Source: an uncultured Veillonella sp.
GTDB taxonomy: Bacteria; Bacillota; Negativicutes; Veillonellales; Veillonellaceae
Direction: 5' to 3'
Assembly: GCA_959608595.1 (NCBI GenBank)
Contig: CAUHTB010000005.1
Coordinates: 1 to 12,018, forward strand
DNA: 12,018 nt
Positions 5,802-12,016 of this stretch are shown here, piece after piece (position 1 is the stretch's first letter; each line of letters opens with the position of its first letter). The translations under genes were made by a program, and so were the position numbers. The notes under the pieces were generated by a model. It worked only from the letters and a program-made list of their open reading frames with translations. It was not told where the DNA came from and made no database searches.

Positions 5802-6575
5802 ATGAATAAACCACTACGATTTAACATCGCACTAGGGCGCACAAAGCCTGTTAATATTCGCAACGAAGAAGTGCGCTGCCCCTTCTGTGATCGTTCAAAA
5901 TTAACGGATATCCTAGATACTTCAGGTCATATCATTTGGCTCATGAACAAATATCCTGTACTAGATAAAACATGGCCGACGGTTATTATTGAAACAGAAA
6001 CGGACGAAGGCGAATTTTCCACCTTGCCTGCTGATGAAGCAGCCCGTATTCTCCAATTCGGCCTTGATAAATGGCGTGAAACACGAGATCGGAAAGAGTT
6101 CAAATCCGTACTGTTCTTCAAGAACCATGGTTATATGTCCGGTGGTTCCATTCGTCATCCTCACAGCCAAATCATAGGCCTTGAGGATTACGATTATCAC
6201 GAAGATATTACAGCTCAAAATATGGAAGGCTGGCTCTTGCATGAAGATCAAGATGTGCGCATCACCTTATCCACGCAGCCTATCATTGGCTTCTTTGAGT
6301 ACAATATTCGCTTCAAGCCAGATGCACCGGTTCGCTCCGTTGCATTGCGTTTACAACAGGTATTGCGGTATGTATTGCGTAGCATCGCCAATTACAGCCA
6401 GTCTTATAACTATTTTGTATATAATCTTGAGGATGGTTACGACTACATCAAGGTTGTAGCCCGTTATGTCACAACACCACTTTACGTGGGTTACAAAATT
6501 CCTCAAACTTGCGATGAGGAACGAGCTGCAAAAATCATTCAAGACATTGCGCCGTACTTCCACGCCTCTAAATAG
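5802..6575 (+). CDS. DUF4931 protein, GalT/HIT-like fold
   Basis: The protein has about 257 residues and resembles the nucleotidyltransferase/HIT superfamily that includes galactose-1-phosphate uridylyltransferase and Ap4A phosphorylase. A zinc-type pair CPFC lies near residues 26-29. The active-site motif GGSIRHPHSQIIG (about 114-126) has the H-x-H-x-Q of GalT-like enzymes, preceded by KNHGYMSGG. I believe it belongs to DUF4931, an uncharacterised family of Firmicutes; the substrate is unknown, but a nucleotide or sugar-phosphate ester is likely. Two ATGs stand side by side at 5799 and 5802. The AAGGAGG site at 5789-5795 is 3 bases from the first and 6 from the second, so I chose 5802. The next gene, a phosphoesterase, starts 52 bases after the stop, and the two probably form an operon. 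Confidence 0.82.
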   Translation: MNKPLRFNIALGRTKPVNIRNEEVRCPFCDRSKLTDILDTSGHIIWLMNKYPVLDKTWPTVIIETETDEGEFSTLPADEAARILQFGLDKWRETRDRKEFKSVLFFKNHGYMSGGSIRHPHSQIIGLEDYDYHEDITAQNMEGWLLHEDQDVRITLSTQPIIGFFEYNIRFKPDAPVRSVALRLQQVLRYVLRSIANYSQSYNYFVYNLEDGYDYIKVVARYVTTPLYVGYKIPQTCDEERAAKIIQDIAPYFHASK

Positions 6576-6627
6576 TTTAATATACAAATTGTATCTAAAT
6601 AATTTTGATATATTTGAAAGGATGTTT

Positions 6628-7464
6628 ATGAAAGTATTTGCCATCGGCGACCTCCATCTATCTGGCAATCCTCCCACAAAGCCGATGGATATTTTTGGTC
6701 CTCACTGGGATAACCACTGGAGCCGCATCAAAGAAGATTGGATCGACCGTGTAACAGATGATGACATCGTCTTTCTCGTAGGTGACATGAGTTGGGCTCT
6801 TCGCCTAGATGAAGCGGCTTGCGACTTACAAGAAATTGCATCCATGCCGGGTAAGAAATATATGATCCGCGGCAATCACGATTACTGGTGGGCCTCTGCC
6901 AACAAGATGCGAAACCTCATGGGTGATGCTATCACCTTTTTACAAGGCCATGGTACAGCAGAACTCATTCAAAGAGAAGAAGGCCCTCGCATTATTGCCT
7001 TTGGTGGAACACGGGCCTACCTCTGCCCTGGAGACTCTCATTTCACACCAGAAACAGACCAATCCATTTACGATAGAGAACTAATGCGCACCGAAGCAGC
7101 ATTACTAGAAATGAATAAAGCTGTAGACATACTAAGAGAAGAAATTGCTGCTGAAGCAAAGGTTGATATAACAAATCTTAATAAGGCTGACACAACAGAT
7201 TCTGATAAGGCCTATCTATCAGCAATAGATATAGACAACATACCAGTAAGAAAAATCTTATTGTTACACTATCCTCCATTTAACGAGTCCAATGCCCCTT
7301 CTGGTTTCACGGACCTTATAGAGCAATACAAAGTAGATACTTGTATCTTTGGACATTTACACGACCAAATTTCCTTTAAGCGCATTCCAAAGGAATTTGG
7401 TTCTACTAAATTAGAGCTAGTATCTGCAGATTACCTAAACTTTAGACTGAAAGAAATTATGTAA
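6628..7464 (+). CDS. Icc-type metallophosphoesterase (COG1768-like)
   Basis: A cytoplasmic calcineurin-like phosphoesterase of 278 residues. Metal-binding blocks are GDLHLS (D8, H10), GDMSW (D53), RGNHDYWW (N83, H84), LLHYPP (H214) and FGHLHD (H243, H245). The block KPMDIFG-x-HWDNH near the N-terminus and the NHDYWW ending mark the COG1768 group of Firmicutes, whose substrate is unknown. The frame is open further upstream into the previous gene, but that extension is on DNA coding for DUF4931 and has no binding site; AAGGA at 6618-6622 is 5 bases from ATG 6628, which I chose. Residues about 162-206 form a charged, low-similarity insertion (KADTTDSDKAY) before the HYPP block, which seems longer than usual in this group. 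It is followed after 9 bases by the 76-aa gene. Confidence 0.85.
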   Translation: MKVFAIGDLHLSGNPPTKPMDIFGPHWDNHWSRIKEDWIDRVTDDDIVFLVGDMSWALRLDEAACDLQEIASMPGKKYMIRGNHDYWWASANKMRNLMGDAITFLQGHGTAELIQREEGPRIIAFGGTRAYLCPGDSHFTPETDQSIYDRELMRTEAALLEMNKAVDILREEIAAEAKVDITNLNKADTTDSDKAYLSAIDIDNIPVRKILLLHYPPFNESNAPSGFTDLIEQYKVDTCIFGHLHDQISFKRIPKEFGSTKLELVSADYLNFRLKEIM

Positions 7465-7473
7465 GGAGAGACC

Positions 7474-7704
7474 ATGAGTCGCATTCATAAAGAACATTTA
7501 CAAGCGGGATATATCTTTGGTGATACTATCAACCAAGAATATATTTACTTGCCCTCCGGTGAGGTAGGCACTGACCATCCTTTGGCAGTCCTCGAAACAC
7601 CGACAAAGCGTGAGGACATTACGTTGGACGAAGCAGTCCACATGATTGACACCCTTACATTAAAACGTTGTAGCCATCCTACACTAGGGAAAAAATCATT
7701 TTAA
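7474..7704 (+). CDS. Hypothetical protein, 76 aa
   Basis: I do not recognise this small soluble protein. It has no hydrophobic segment or signal peptide. It contains a strand-like stretch (GYIFGDTINQEYIYLPSGE) and a helix-like stretch (TLDEAVHMIDTL), and ends in a basic tail. A good AAGGAGAG binding site directly follows the stop of the phosphoesterase, with a gap of 9 bases, and a strong terminator lies 35 bases after its stop. This spacing makes it a convincing last gene of the DUF4931-phosphoesterase unit, possibly working with one of them. Confidence 0.75.
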   Translation: MSRIHKEHLQAGYIFGDTINQEYIYLPSGEVGTDHPLAVLETPTKREDITLDEAVHMIDTLTLKRCSHPTLGKKSF

Positions 7705-7739
7705 TAACAAATAGATTATAAAAGCACATTAATAACAAG

Positions 7740-7771
7740 AAGCGGATAGATATGAAATCTATCCGCTTTTT
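7740..7771 (+). terminator. Intrinsic terminator of the DUF4931 unit
   Basis: A perfect 12-bp stem, AAGCGGATAGAT (7740-7751) with ATCTATCCGCTT (7757-7768), has a 5-base loop and runs into CTTTTTG. It stands between converging genes and can also stop the minus-strand gene at 7810, although the T-tract there is weaker. Confidence 0.9.
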
Positions 7772-7809
7772 GTATTGGCTTATACATTTTTAGATGTTCT
7801 ATAAAAGAG

Positions 7810-8790
7810 TTATCCCAAGAATCCGCCATGACCCATACGAATGCAGTCTTCTTTAGTGATTTCATCATCCGCTACGAGGCGTGGCAAGATTTCATCAAAG
7901 GCCGTTGGTTTGCTAAATAATACGCCGCCTGGAACGCCAAGAATCGGTGTACCATCAGCACAGTACGCAATACAAACCATAGAGCCTGGCAATACAGGTA
8001 ATCCGTATGTCACTACGCGATCTGCATAACGTTTAATAGCCCCTGGTGTTAAATCGTCAGGGTCAACGCTCATGCCGCCGGTACAAAAAATGATATCAGC
8101 ACCAGCTGCTTTTACCTTGTCGATAGCCGCTACAATATCGTCTGTATTATCCGTTACGATTTCATGGGCTACTTTATTTACACCAAACTCTGCACAACGT
8201 TCCTCAATGATTGGGGTGAAAGCATCTTTAATACGGCCTTCAAACACTTCGGAACCTGTAGTAACAATACCCATTGTTTTGCGTACGAATGGTTTTACAT
8301 TAAGTAAAGGCTTGCCATTAGCAATTTTCTTTGCATCCTCCACTTGTTGCTCCTCTAATAACAATGGAATACAACGCATGCCCGCTAATTTATCGCCTAC
8401 TTTCACCGGTGTATTATTAAATCTTGTTACGATAGTAAGCTCGCCAATGCTATTAATAGCATGTAAGCGATCTACATCAACTTTAAAGAGACCATCTACG
8501 TCCGCAATAGCTTCGATTTTACCTTGCGCCATAGGTCCATCGTGCATATTTTCGCCACCTGCCATATTGTACAAAGCACGTGCCACGTCCTCTTCGTGCA
8601 AGAATCCTTCATCCTCAGGTTCCATCACAAAGATATGCTCTTTACCAAGGTCTAGTAATTTCGGAATATCCTCTTCCGTAATCACATGGCCACGACGGAA
8701 CGGCGTATCTTTTACCTCGCCGATAACGATGCGTACTAAATCATGTATTAATGCGTGCCCCACGGCATCTTGTGTTCTAATGGATTTCAT
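7810..8790 (-). CDS. Molybdopterin-binding protein (MoeA/MogA-type domain)
   Basis: This 326-residue protein ends in a MoCF (MogA/MoeA-type) domain that binds molybdopterin. Visible marks are GIVTTGSEVFEGR (174-186), a nucleotide/pterin-binding loop, then FCTGGMSVDPDDLTPGAI (235-252) with the conserved GG-x-S and acidic DPDD, and GLPVLPGSM (263-271). The N-terminal half (1-165) contains segments like LIHDLVRI and VITEEDIPKLLDLG, which recall MoeA-like proteins, but it is shorter than full MoeA (about 400 residues). It is probably a stand-alone molybdenum-cofactor protein, either an enzyme or a binding protein. No other cofactor genes are seen in the window. Start ATG at 8790 follows GGGAGA. 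The promoter region carries repeated operator-like sequences, so its expression may be controlled, for example by molybdate supply. Confidence 0.82.
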   Translation of the reverse strand: MKSIRTQDAVGHALIHDLVRIVIGEVKDTPFRRGHVITEEDIPKLLDLGKEHIFVMEPEDEGFLHEEDVARALYNMAGGENMHDGPMAQGKIEAIADVDGLFKVDVDRLHAINSIGELTIVTRFNNTPVKVGDKLAGMRCIPLLLEEQQVEDAKKIANGKPLLNVKPFVRKTMGIVTTGSEVFEGRIKDAFTPIIEERCAEFGVNKVAHEIVTDNTDDIVAAIDKVKAAGADIIFCTGGMSVDPDDLTPGAIKRYADRVVTYGLPVLPGSMVCIAYCADGTPILGVPGGVLFSKPTAFDEILPRLVADDEITKEDCIRMGHGGFLG

Positions 8791-8811
8791 AATATCTCCC
8801 TTTATAATCTA

Positions 8812-8829
8812 GAATTCTATGTAATGTAT
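8812..8829. repeat. Operator-like repeat copy 1
   Basis: GAATTCTATGTAATGTAT matches the copy at 8863 in 16 of 18 bases and starts exactly 51 bases earlier. It falls in the presumed leader of the molybdopterin-binding gene, just after the likely start of transcription. Confidence 0.55.
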
Positions 8830-8839
8830 TAGACCAAAA

Positions 8840-8845
8840 ATTATA
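8840..8845 (-). promoter_or_regulatory. Candidate -10 of the molybdopterin-binding gene
   Basis: On the minus strand this reads TATAAT, with a poor -35 17 bases upstream that coincides with repeat copy 2. The start codon is about 50 bases downstream. The two repeats flank the hexamer. Confidence 0.4.
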
Positions 8846-8862
8846 TTTAACCTTTAAATTCT

Positions 8863-8880
8863 GAATTCTATACAATGTAT
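8863..8880. repeat. Operator-like repeat copy 2
   Basis: GAATTCTATACAATGTAT contains a perfect short dyad, ATACA-A-TGTAT (8870-8880). It overlaps the presumed -35 region of the molybdopterin-binding gene. A degenerate third copy, GAATTTCTTGCAAATTA, begins at 8914, again exactly 51 bases further on. Confidence 0.55.
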
Positions 8881-9032
8881 GTTATAACAACAAAATGTAC
8901 CTAATCCTATTCTGAATTTCTTGCAAATTAGTTTATAAATATCTTCCGAATAAGACCTAAATAGTCTTATGTATTAATCATATAAAAATAGCTTTATATA
9001 TGCTGTAACTCAAGTCACCTTATTTAGTAAGA

Positions 9033-9413
9033 TCAGATTGCACCGAGTATACGCGCAAGTAGTACACCAATCCAGCAAAGGATTAAGCCCCCTACAACTT
9101 GTACAAAGCCATAGAAAAAAGCCTGTACATAAGACTCTGTCATCATGAGTTGTAACATTTCAAAGGCAAAGGTTGAAAATGTTGTAAATGCACCGAGTCC
9201 ACCAACAACGAGGAAGAACCTCGCCAACTGCGATAAATCTGGCTTTTGCATATATAGACCTAGTACAAGGCCAATAATGAGGCAACCAATGAGGTTTACT
9301 ACAATCGTTCCATATGGAAAGGAACTCACCTTTGTCATAACCCATTCGCCAAGAGCCATGCGACACAAAGCACCAACTGCGCCACCAATGGCAACTGCAA
9401 TGTATTTTTCCAT
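9033..9413 (-). CDS. crcB: Fluoride channel CrcB/FluC
   Basis: A 126-residue, four-helix channel of the CrcB/FluC family, which exports fluoride from the cytoplasm as a dual-topology dimer. Family marks are GGAVGALCRM near the N-terminus (R18), FPYGTIVVNLIGC (N40 in the pore region) and the GGLGAFTTFSTF block (71-82), which holds the central phenylalanines (F79, F82) and the threonine-serine track. Length is typical. It appears as a single gene, with no second crcB beside it, so a homodimer is expected. Start ATG at 9413 follows a perfect AGGAGG. No fluoride riboswitch is recognisable in the leader, but a 17-bp inverted repeat lies just ahead of the binding site. Confidence 0.95.
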   Translation of the reverse strand: MEKYIAVAIGGAVGALCRMALGEWVMTKVSSFPYGTIVVNLIGCLIIGLVLGLYMQKPDLSQLARFFLVVGGLGAFTTFSTFAFEMLQLMMTESYVQAFFYGFVQVVGGLILCWIGVLLARILGAI

Positions 9414-9431
9414 ATTGCCTCCTATACTTAC

Positions 9432-9448
9432 AGTAGTATCGTACTACT
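9432..9448. promoter_or_regulatory. Perfect dyad in the crcB leader
   Basis: AGTAGTA-TCG-TACTACT is a perfect 7-bp inverted repeat with a 3-base centre. It starts 9 bases upstream of the crcB AGGAGG. It could be an operator or an RNA hairpin. No T-tract follows, so it is not a terminator. Confidence 0.5.
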
Positions 9449-9502
9449 TTCACAATCCGTGTAATTATCTGAAATAACCGATAAATATCTAGTTTTCTAT
9501 AT

Positions 9503-9531
9503 TAGTCAACGACCAATAGTCTCAGTATACT
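9503..9531 (+). promoter_or_regulatory. Promoter of the XRE gene
   Basis: TAGTCA (9503-9508) and TATACT (9526-9531) are separated by 17 bases; they match consensus at four and five positions. The -35 overlaps a TTGACT on the other strand that could serve crcB, so the two promoters may overlap. Confidence 0.45.
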
Positions 9532-9565
9532 ATATTTAGAGAGCAGGGAAAAGAAAGGAGTCCCT

Positions 9566-9955
9566 ATGAAGCCTGCAACAACACCGTTAACTGAGCTGCG
9601 AATAAATACCTACGAAGACCCATTTTTACAACATCAATATGTGTGTTTAGGTCATAAAATTGCCAACATTCGCATATCTCTAAATATGTCCCAACACGAG
9701 CTAGCACGCCACGTTGGGATTAGTCGCAGTTATCTGAGTAAGCTAGAGTGTGGCACAGGCATATCCGGCATGTCTTTAGAAATTTTATTTAAAATCGCTC
9801 AAGCATTCCAAATTGATGTAGCTCAGCTTGTAAGGTTGCGCATCATAGATTATAAAAGTTGCAATGCTCATCTGACGTCACACTATAAACGATTAGAATT
9901 TCTAAGTCATACGAGGAACAGCGCACTAACTAAAGTTAAGCCAAAGCTAAGTTAA
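9566..9955 (+). CDS. XRE-family helix-turn-helix DNA-binding protein (129 aa)
   Basis: A small DNA-binding protein. Residues about 28-88 form a Cro/C1-type helix-turn-helix: LGHKIANIRISLNMSQHELA, then VGISRSYLSKLECG as the recognition region, then MSLEILFKIAQAFQIDVAQL. A short N-terminal arm (1-27) precedes it and a basic, poorly conserved tail (90-129, ending KVKPKLS) follows. There is no ligand or protease domain, so it probably acts as a simple repressor or activator. It is divergent from crcB across a 152-base gap that contains a perfect inverted repeat, which makes autoregulation or control of crcB possible but unproven. Start ATG at 9566 has AAAGGAG 5 bases upstream. The stop codon lies within a short GTTAA repeat. 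Confidence 0.88.
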   Translation: MKPATTPLTELRINTYEDPFLQHQYVCLGHKIANIRISLNMSQHELARHVGISRSYLSKLECGTGISGMSLEILFKIAQAFQIDVAQLVRLRIIDYKSCNAHLTSHYKRLEFLSHTRNSALTKVKPKLS

Positions 9956-9970
9956 GTTAAGTTAAGCTAA
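9946..9970. repeat. Five-unit 5-bp tandem repeat at the end of the XRE gene
   Basis: Units are GCTAA, GTTAA, GTTAA, GTTAA, GCTAA. The first GTTAA holds the stop codon of the XRE gene. Units lost or gained after the stop would not change the protein. Confidence 0.7.
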
Positions 9971-9997
9971 TCAAATACAGTATTAACACTCGTACAG

Positions 9998-10025
9998 AAA
10001 AAGCCCCGCCAACGGCGGAGCCTTT
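9998..10025 (-). terminator. Intrinsic terminator of the GntR gene
   Basis: A GC-rich stem (10000-10010 with 10014-10025) with a 3-base loop and small mismatches is followed on the minus strand by TTTTT (10002-9998). It lies 25 bases after the GntR stop. It may also stop the XRE gene from the other side, where the T-tract is weak. Confidence 0.8.
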
Positions 10026-10049
10026 CATAAAGCATGCCAACAATAGGCA

Positions 10050-10757
10050 TTATACTTCATTAAGTTTTTTGTGTTGCACTTCAGCATTTGCTTTTTTGAA
10101 GATAAATGCATTATTAATATGCTGACGCATAGCAGTTTCTGCTGCCACTTCATCATGACGCTCAATAGCATCTACGATATGATCATGTTCATCGTCACAA
10201 TCATGGGTACGCACTGCATTAAAAGAGCTAATGTACATGTCGCGGTTAACGCGTTCACGGAAGCTCGCTAAGTATTCTACAACGCGTTCATTACCAGAAT
10301 AATGAGCAATCATAGTATGGAAACGACTGTTTACTTCAACGCGTTCTGTAGCCTCTTCAATTTCATGCATTTCTTTACAAATTTCACGCAACTCTTTAAT
10401 TTGTTCATCAGTGGCATGACGGGCACAAAGTCGCGCACCAAGGCCTTCCATTACTTCACGCACTTGATACAATGCAATAATCTCTTCAGGAGTATCCGCC
10501 TTTACAGTAACACCCTTCCAAGGAACGATAACTACGAGATTATCTTTAGCCAATTTACGGAATGCTTCGCGAACAGGTGTAGCACTCACTTGCAATTGTT
10601 CTGCAATTTTTACTTCGTTAAGCTTTTCTTGTGGCATCAATTCGCCTGTTAAGATAGCTGTTTTTAATGTTAAATAAACTTGTTCACTAAGTGGTAATCT
10701 TTCAATGGAGTCCACAGCGGACAATTTGTATTTATCTTTAGAATCTTGTCGTCCCAT
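10050..10757 (-). CDS. GntR-family transcriptional regulator, FCD type
   Basis: A 235-residue regulator. The N-terminal winged helix (about 22-86) has LSEQVYLTLKTAILTGEL, the recognition helix region VSATPVREAFRKLA and the wing VPWKGVTV. The C-terminal FCD domain (about 92-220) is helical with a predicted metal/ligand site: N143, H147 (FHTMI), H191 (DEHDHI) and H213 (MRQHI). FadR-C/FCD regulators bind small organic acids; the ligand here is not predictable. The frame could start at TTG 10760, but ATG 10757 has AGGGG 6 bases upstream and is preferred. It is divergent from the lipid kinase gene over a 216-base gap containing two inverted repeats, so it probably regulates itself and perhaps that gene. 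Confidence 0.9.
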   Translation of the reverse strand: MGRQDSKDKYKLSAVDSIERLPLSEQVYLTLKTAILTGELMPQEKLNEVKIAEQLQVSATPVREAFRKLAKDNLVVIVPWKGVTVKADTPEEIIALYQVREVMEGLGARLCARHATDEQIKELREICKEMHEIEEATERVEVNSRFHTMIAHYSGNERVVEYLASFRERVNRDMYISSFNAVRTHDCDDEHDHIVDAIERHDEVAAETAMRQHINNAFIFKKANAEVQHKKLNEV

Positions 10758-10824
10758 CAATATCCCCTAATCTTATATCCCCTCAACTCATTCGTACTTT
10801 CAAAGAACGGCTAAAATGAGTATA

Positions 10825-10842
10825 ATATATTGTACGATATAT
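10825..10842. promoter_or_regulatory. Palindromic operator candidate 1 (GntR/kinase gap)
   Basis: ATATATTGTACGATATAT is palindromic except for one symmetric mismatch pair, centred on GTAC. Its size and form fit a GntR dimer site. It lies between the divergent GntR and kinase genes. Confidence 0.5.
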
Positions 10843-10864
10843 TTTGTATTTTGAATAAATATGT

Positions 10865-10886
10865 TATATGTGATTTAGTACATATA
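10865..10886. promoter_or_regulatory. Inverted repeat next to the kinase promoter
   Basis: TATATGT (10865-10871) and ACATATA (10880-10886) form a perfect 7-bp inverted repeat with 8 bases between. It directly precedes the TATAAT at 10888, covering the place of the -35 and spacer, so a bound protein would block the promoter. Confidence 0.45.
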
Positions 10887-10887
10887 G

Positions 10888-10893
10888 TATAAT
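10888..10893 (+). promoter_or_regulatory. Candidate -10 of the lipid kinase gene
   Basis: Perfect TATAAT, about 80 bases before the start codon. The -35 (TTATAT, 18-base spacer) is weak, which fits a regulated promoter. It gives a leader of about 70 bases. Confidence 0.45.
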
Positions 10894-10973
10894 TATAGAG
10901 CTCACATCTAAGACTGTCAATTTAACGATAGATAATAGCTATATCTCATTTTTGAAAGTAAGGAAGTTGTACC

Positions 10974-11915
10974 ATGAGCCGTTGTTTAGTTATCATAAAT
11001 CCTGTATCAGGTGGCGGTGCGGCACGTCGCTATGCCCTCGATTTACAATGGAAATTGAGCACCTTGTTTGAAACGATTGAGGTCAAATTCACTACTGGTG
11101 AAGGCGATGCTACACGTTTCGCAAAGGATGCTTGCGAACGCGGATTCGATGCTGTATTCTGCATGGGCGGTGACGGCACCGTAAATGAAACCGTTAACGG
11201 TATTGCCCAAGGTGGCTTTAAATCTACCTTTGGTTTCATTCCTGTTGGTACTGTAAACGATATGTCTCGTGCCCTTGGTATTCATCAGAATCCAACACAG
11301 GCGATCAAACGAATTGATATCAACCAAACACGTACCATTGATATCGGTCGTTGTAACGACAGATATTTCTGCAATAATATCGCAGCCGGTGTTATTCCAA
11401 AGGTAATCGAAGAGGTTACCCCAAAGGAAAAGAGCATCTTAGGCCCTCTAGCCTACTTCTTACGCGCAGGGCAAGCCTTATTTACAACAAAGGACTACAC
11501 ATACCGCATCAAAACAGAGAATGACGATTTTATCTGTAAATCCCCACTCGTTCTTGCATTGCTCACCAATGTAGTATCTAGCTTTGAACGCTTCATGCCG
11601 GAAGCATCTGTAGATGATGGTTATATGCGCATCATAATATTCAAGGAATACTTCATCCTCGATATACTCAGCGTATTGCCACTTATCATTAGTGGTGCCA
11701 TCTACAACTCCCGTTATACAACAACACTAACCGTGAAAAAGGCTCATATTGAGTTATTATCTAATATCGGTGATCTACCTACTAATATGGATGGCGACCA
11801 AGGCCCATCCATGCCAGTAGATATCGAAGTATTGCCACGGGTTCTAAAAGTATTTGCCCCAGCAAAACACAAAAAGAAAAAGGCTTTAAATTTGCCTATA
11901 CTACCACATATTTAA
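10974..11915 (+). CDS. Diacylglycerol/lipid kinase family protein (YegS/DgkB type)
   Basis: A 313-residue kinase of the diacylglycerol/sphingosine kinase family, which phosphorylates a lipid at the membrane using ATP. The N-terminal catalytic domain begins with INPVSGGGAARR (8-19), a loop common to the family. Next are the nucleotide-binding MGGDGTVNE (64-72) and IPVGTVNDMSRALG (89-102); many members have GTGND here, but GTVND also occurs. The C-terminal domain shows DGYMRIIIF and NMDGDQG near its end. The tail KHKKKK (about 299-304) is basic, which would help membrane contact. Its exact substrate (diacylglycerol, phosphatidylglycerol or undecaprenol) cannot be told from sequence. Start ATG at 10974 has AAGGAAG upstream. 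It is divergent from a GntR/FCD regulator, and a long hairpin follows. Confidence 0.9.
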   Translation: MSRCLVIINPVSGGGAARRYALDLQWKLSTLFETIEVKFTTGEGDATRFAKDACERGFDAVFCMGGDGTVNETVNGIAQGGFKSTFGFIPVGTVNDMSRALGIHQNPTQAIKRIDINQTRTIDIGRCNDRYFCNNIAAGVIPKVIEEVTPKEKSILGPLAYFLRAGQALFTTKDYTYRIKTENDDFICKSPLVLALLTNVVSSFERFMPEASVDDGYMRIIIFKEYFILDILSVLPLIISGAIYNSRYTTTLTVKKAHIELLSNIGDLPTNMDGDQGPSMPVDIEVLPRVLKVFAPAKHKKKKALNLPILPHI

Positions 11916-11965
11916 TAAATTGTAGAGAAATCTACAGGACAAAACTATATAACAATCTATAACAT

Positions 11966-12016
11966 AAGGGGCTGTAACAGAATGCGGTTTTACCGCATTC
12001 TAGTTGCAGTCCCTTT
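11966..12016 (+). terminator. Long hairpin after the kinase gene, probable terminator
   Basis: An inner perfect 10-bp stem, AGAATGCGGT (11979-11988) with ACCGCATTCT (11992-12001), has a TTT loop. It is extended by 13 more pairs (11966-11978 with 12003-12015) containing two wobble pairs and one bulged A. The T-tract is cut by the window edge (CCCTTTAA). The length is unusual, so it may belong to a dispersed palindromic repeat family. Confidence 0.6.

Noticed and set aside
6466..6627. N-terminal extension of the phosphoesterase frame into the DUF4931 gene
   Set aside because: It overlaps coding DNA of DUF4931 in another frame and has no ribosome binding site. The internal ATG at 6628 has AAGGA at good spacing and begins directly with the MKVFAIGDLH motif.
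8072..8812. Long plus-strand open frame (246 aa) opposite the molybdopterin-binding gene
   Set aside because: Its protein is low-complexity, rich in Ser, Ile and Pro, with no motif, while the opposite strand encodes a complete recognisable MoCF domain.
8950..8970. Inverted repeat ATAAGAC/GTCTTAT as the crcB terminator
   Set aside because: The stem is short (7 bp), AT-rich, about 60 bases after the stop, and lacks a proper T-tract. No convincing crcB terminator was found.
9414..9480. Fluoride riboswitch upstream of crcB
   Set aside because: I looked for the conserved GG-GATGG and CTGATG-like elements on the minus strand and saw none; the leader is AT-rich with only one short dyad.
9946..9970. 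GTTAA repeats as a phase-variation switch for the XRE gene
   Set aside because: The stop codon lies in the first GTTAA unit, so changes in the later units would not alter the protein; little effect is expected.
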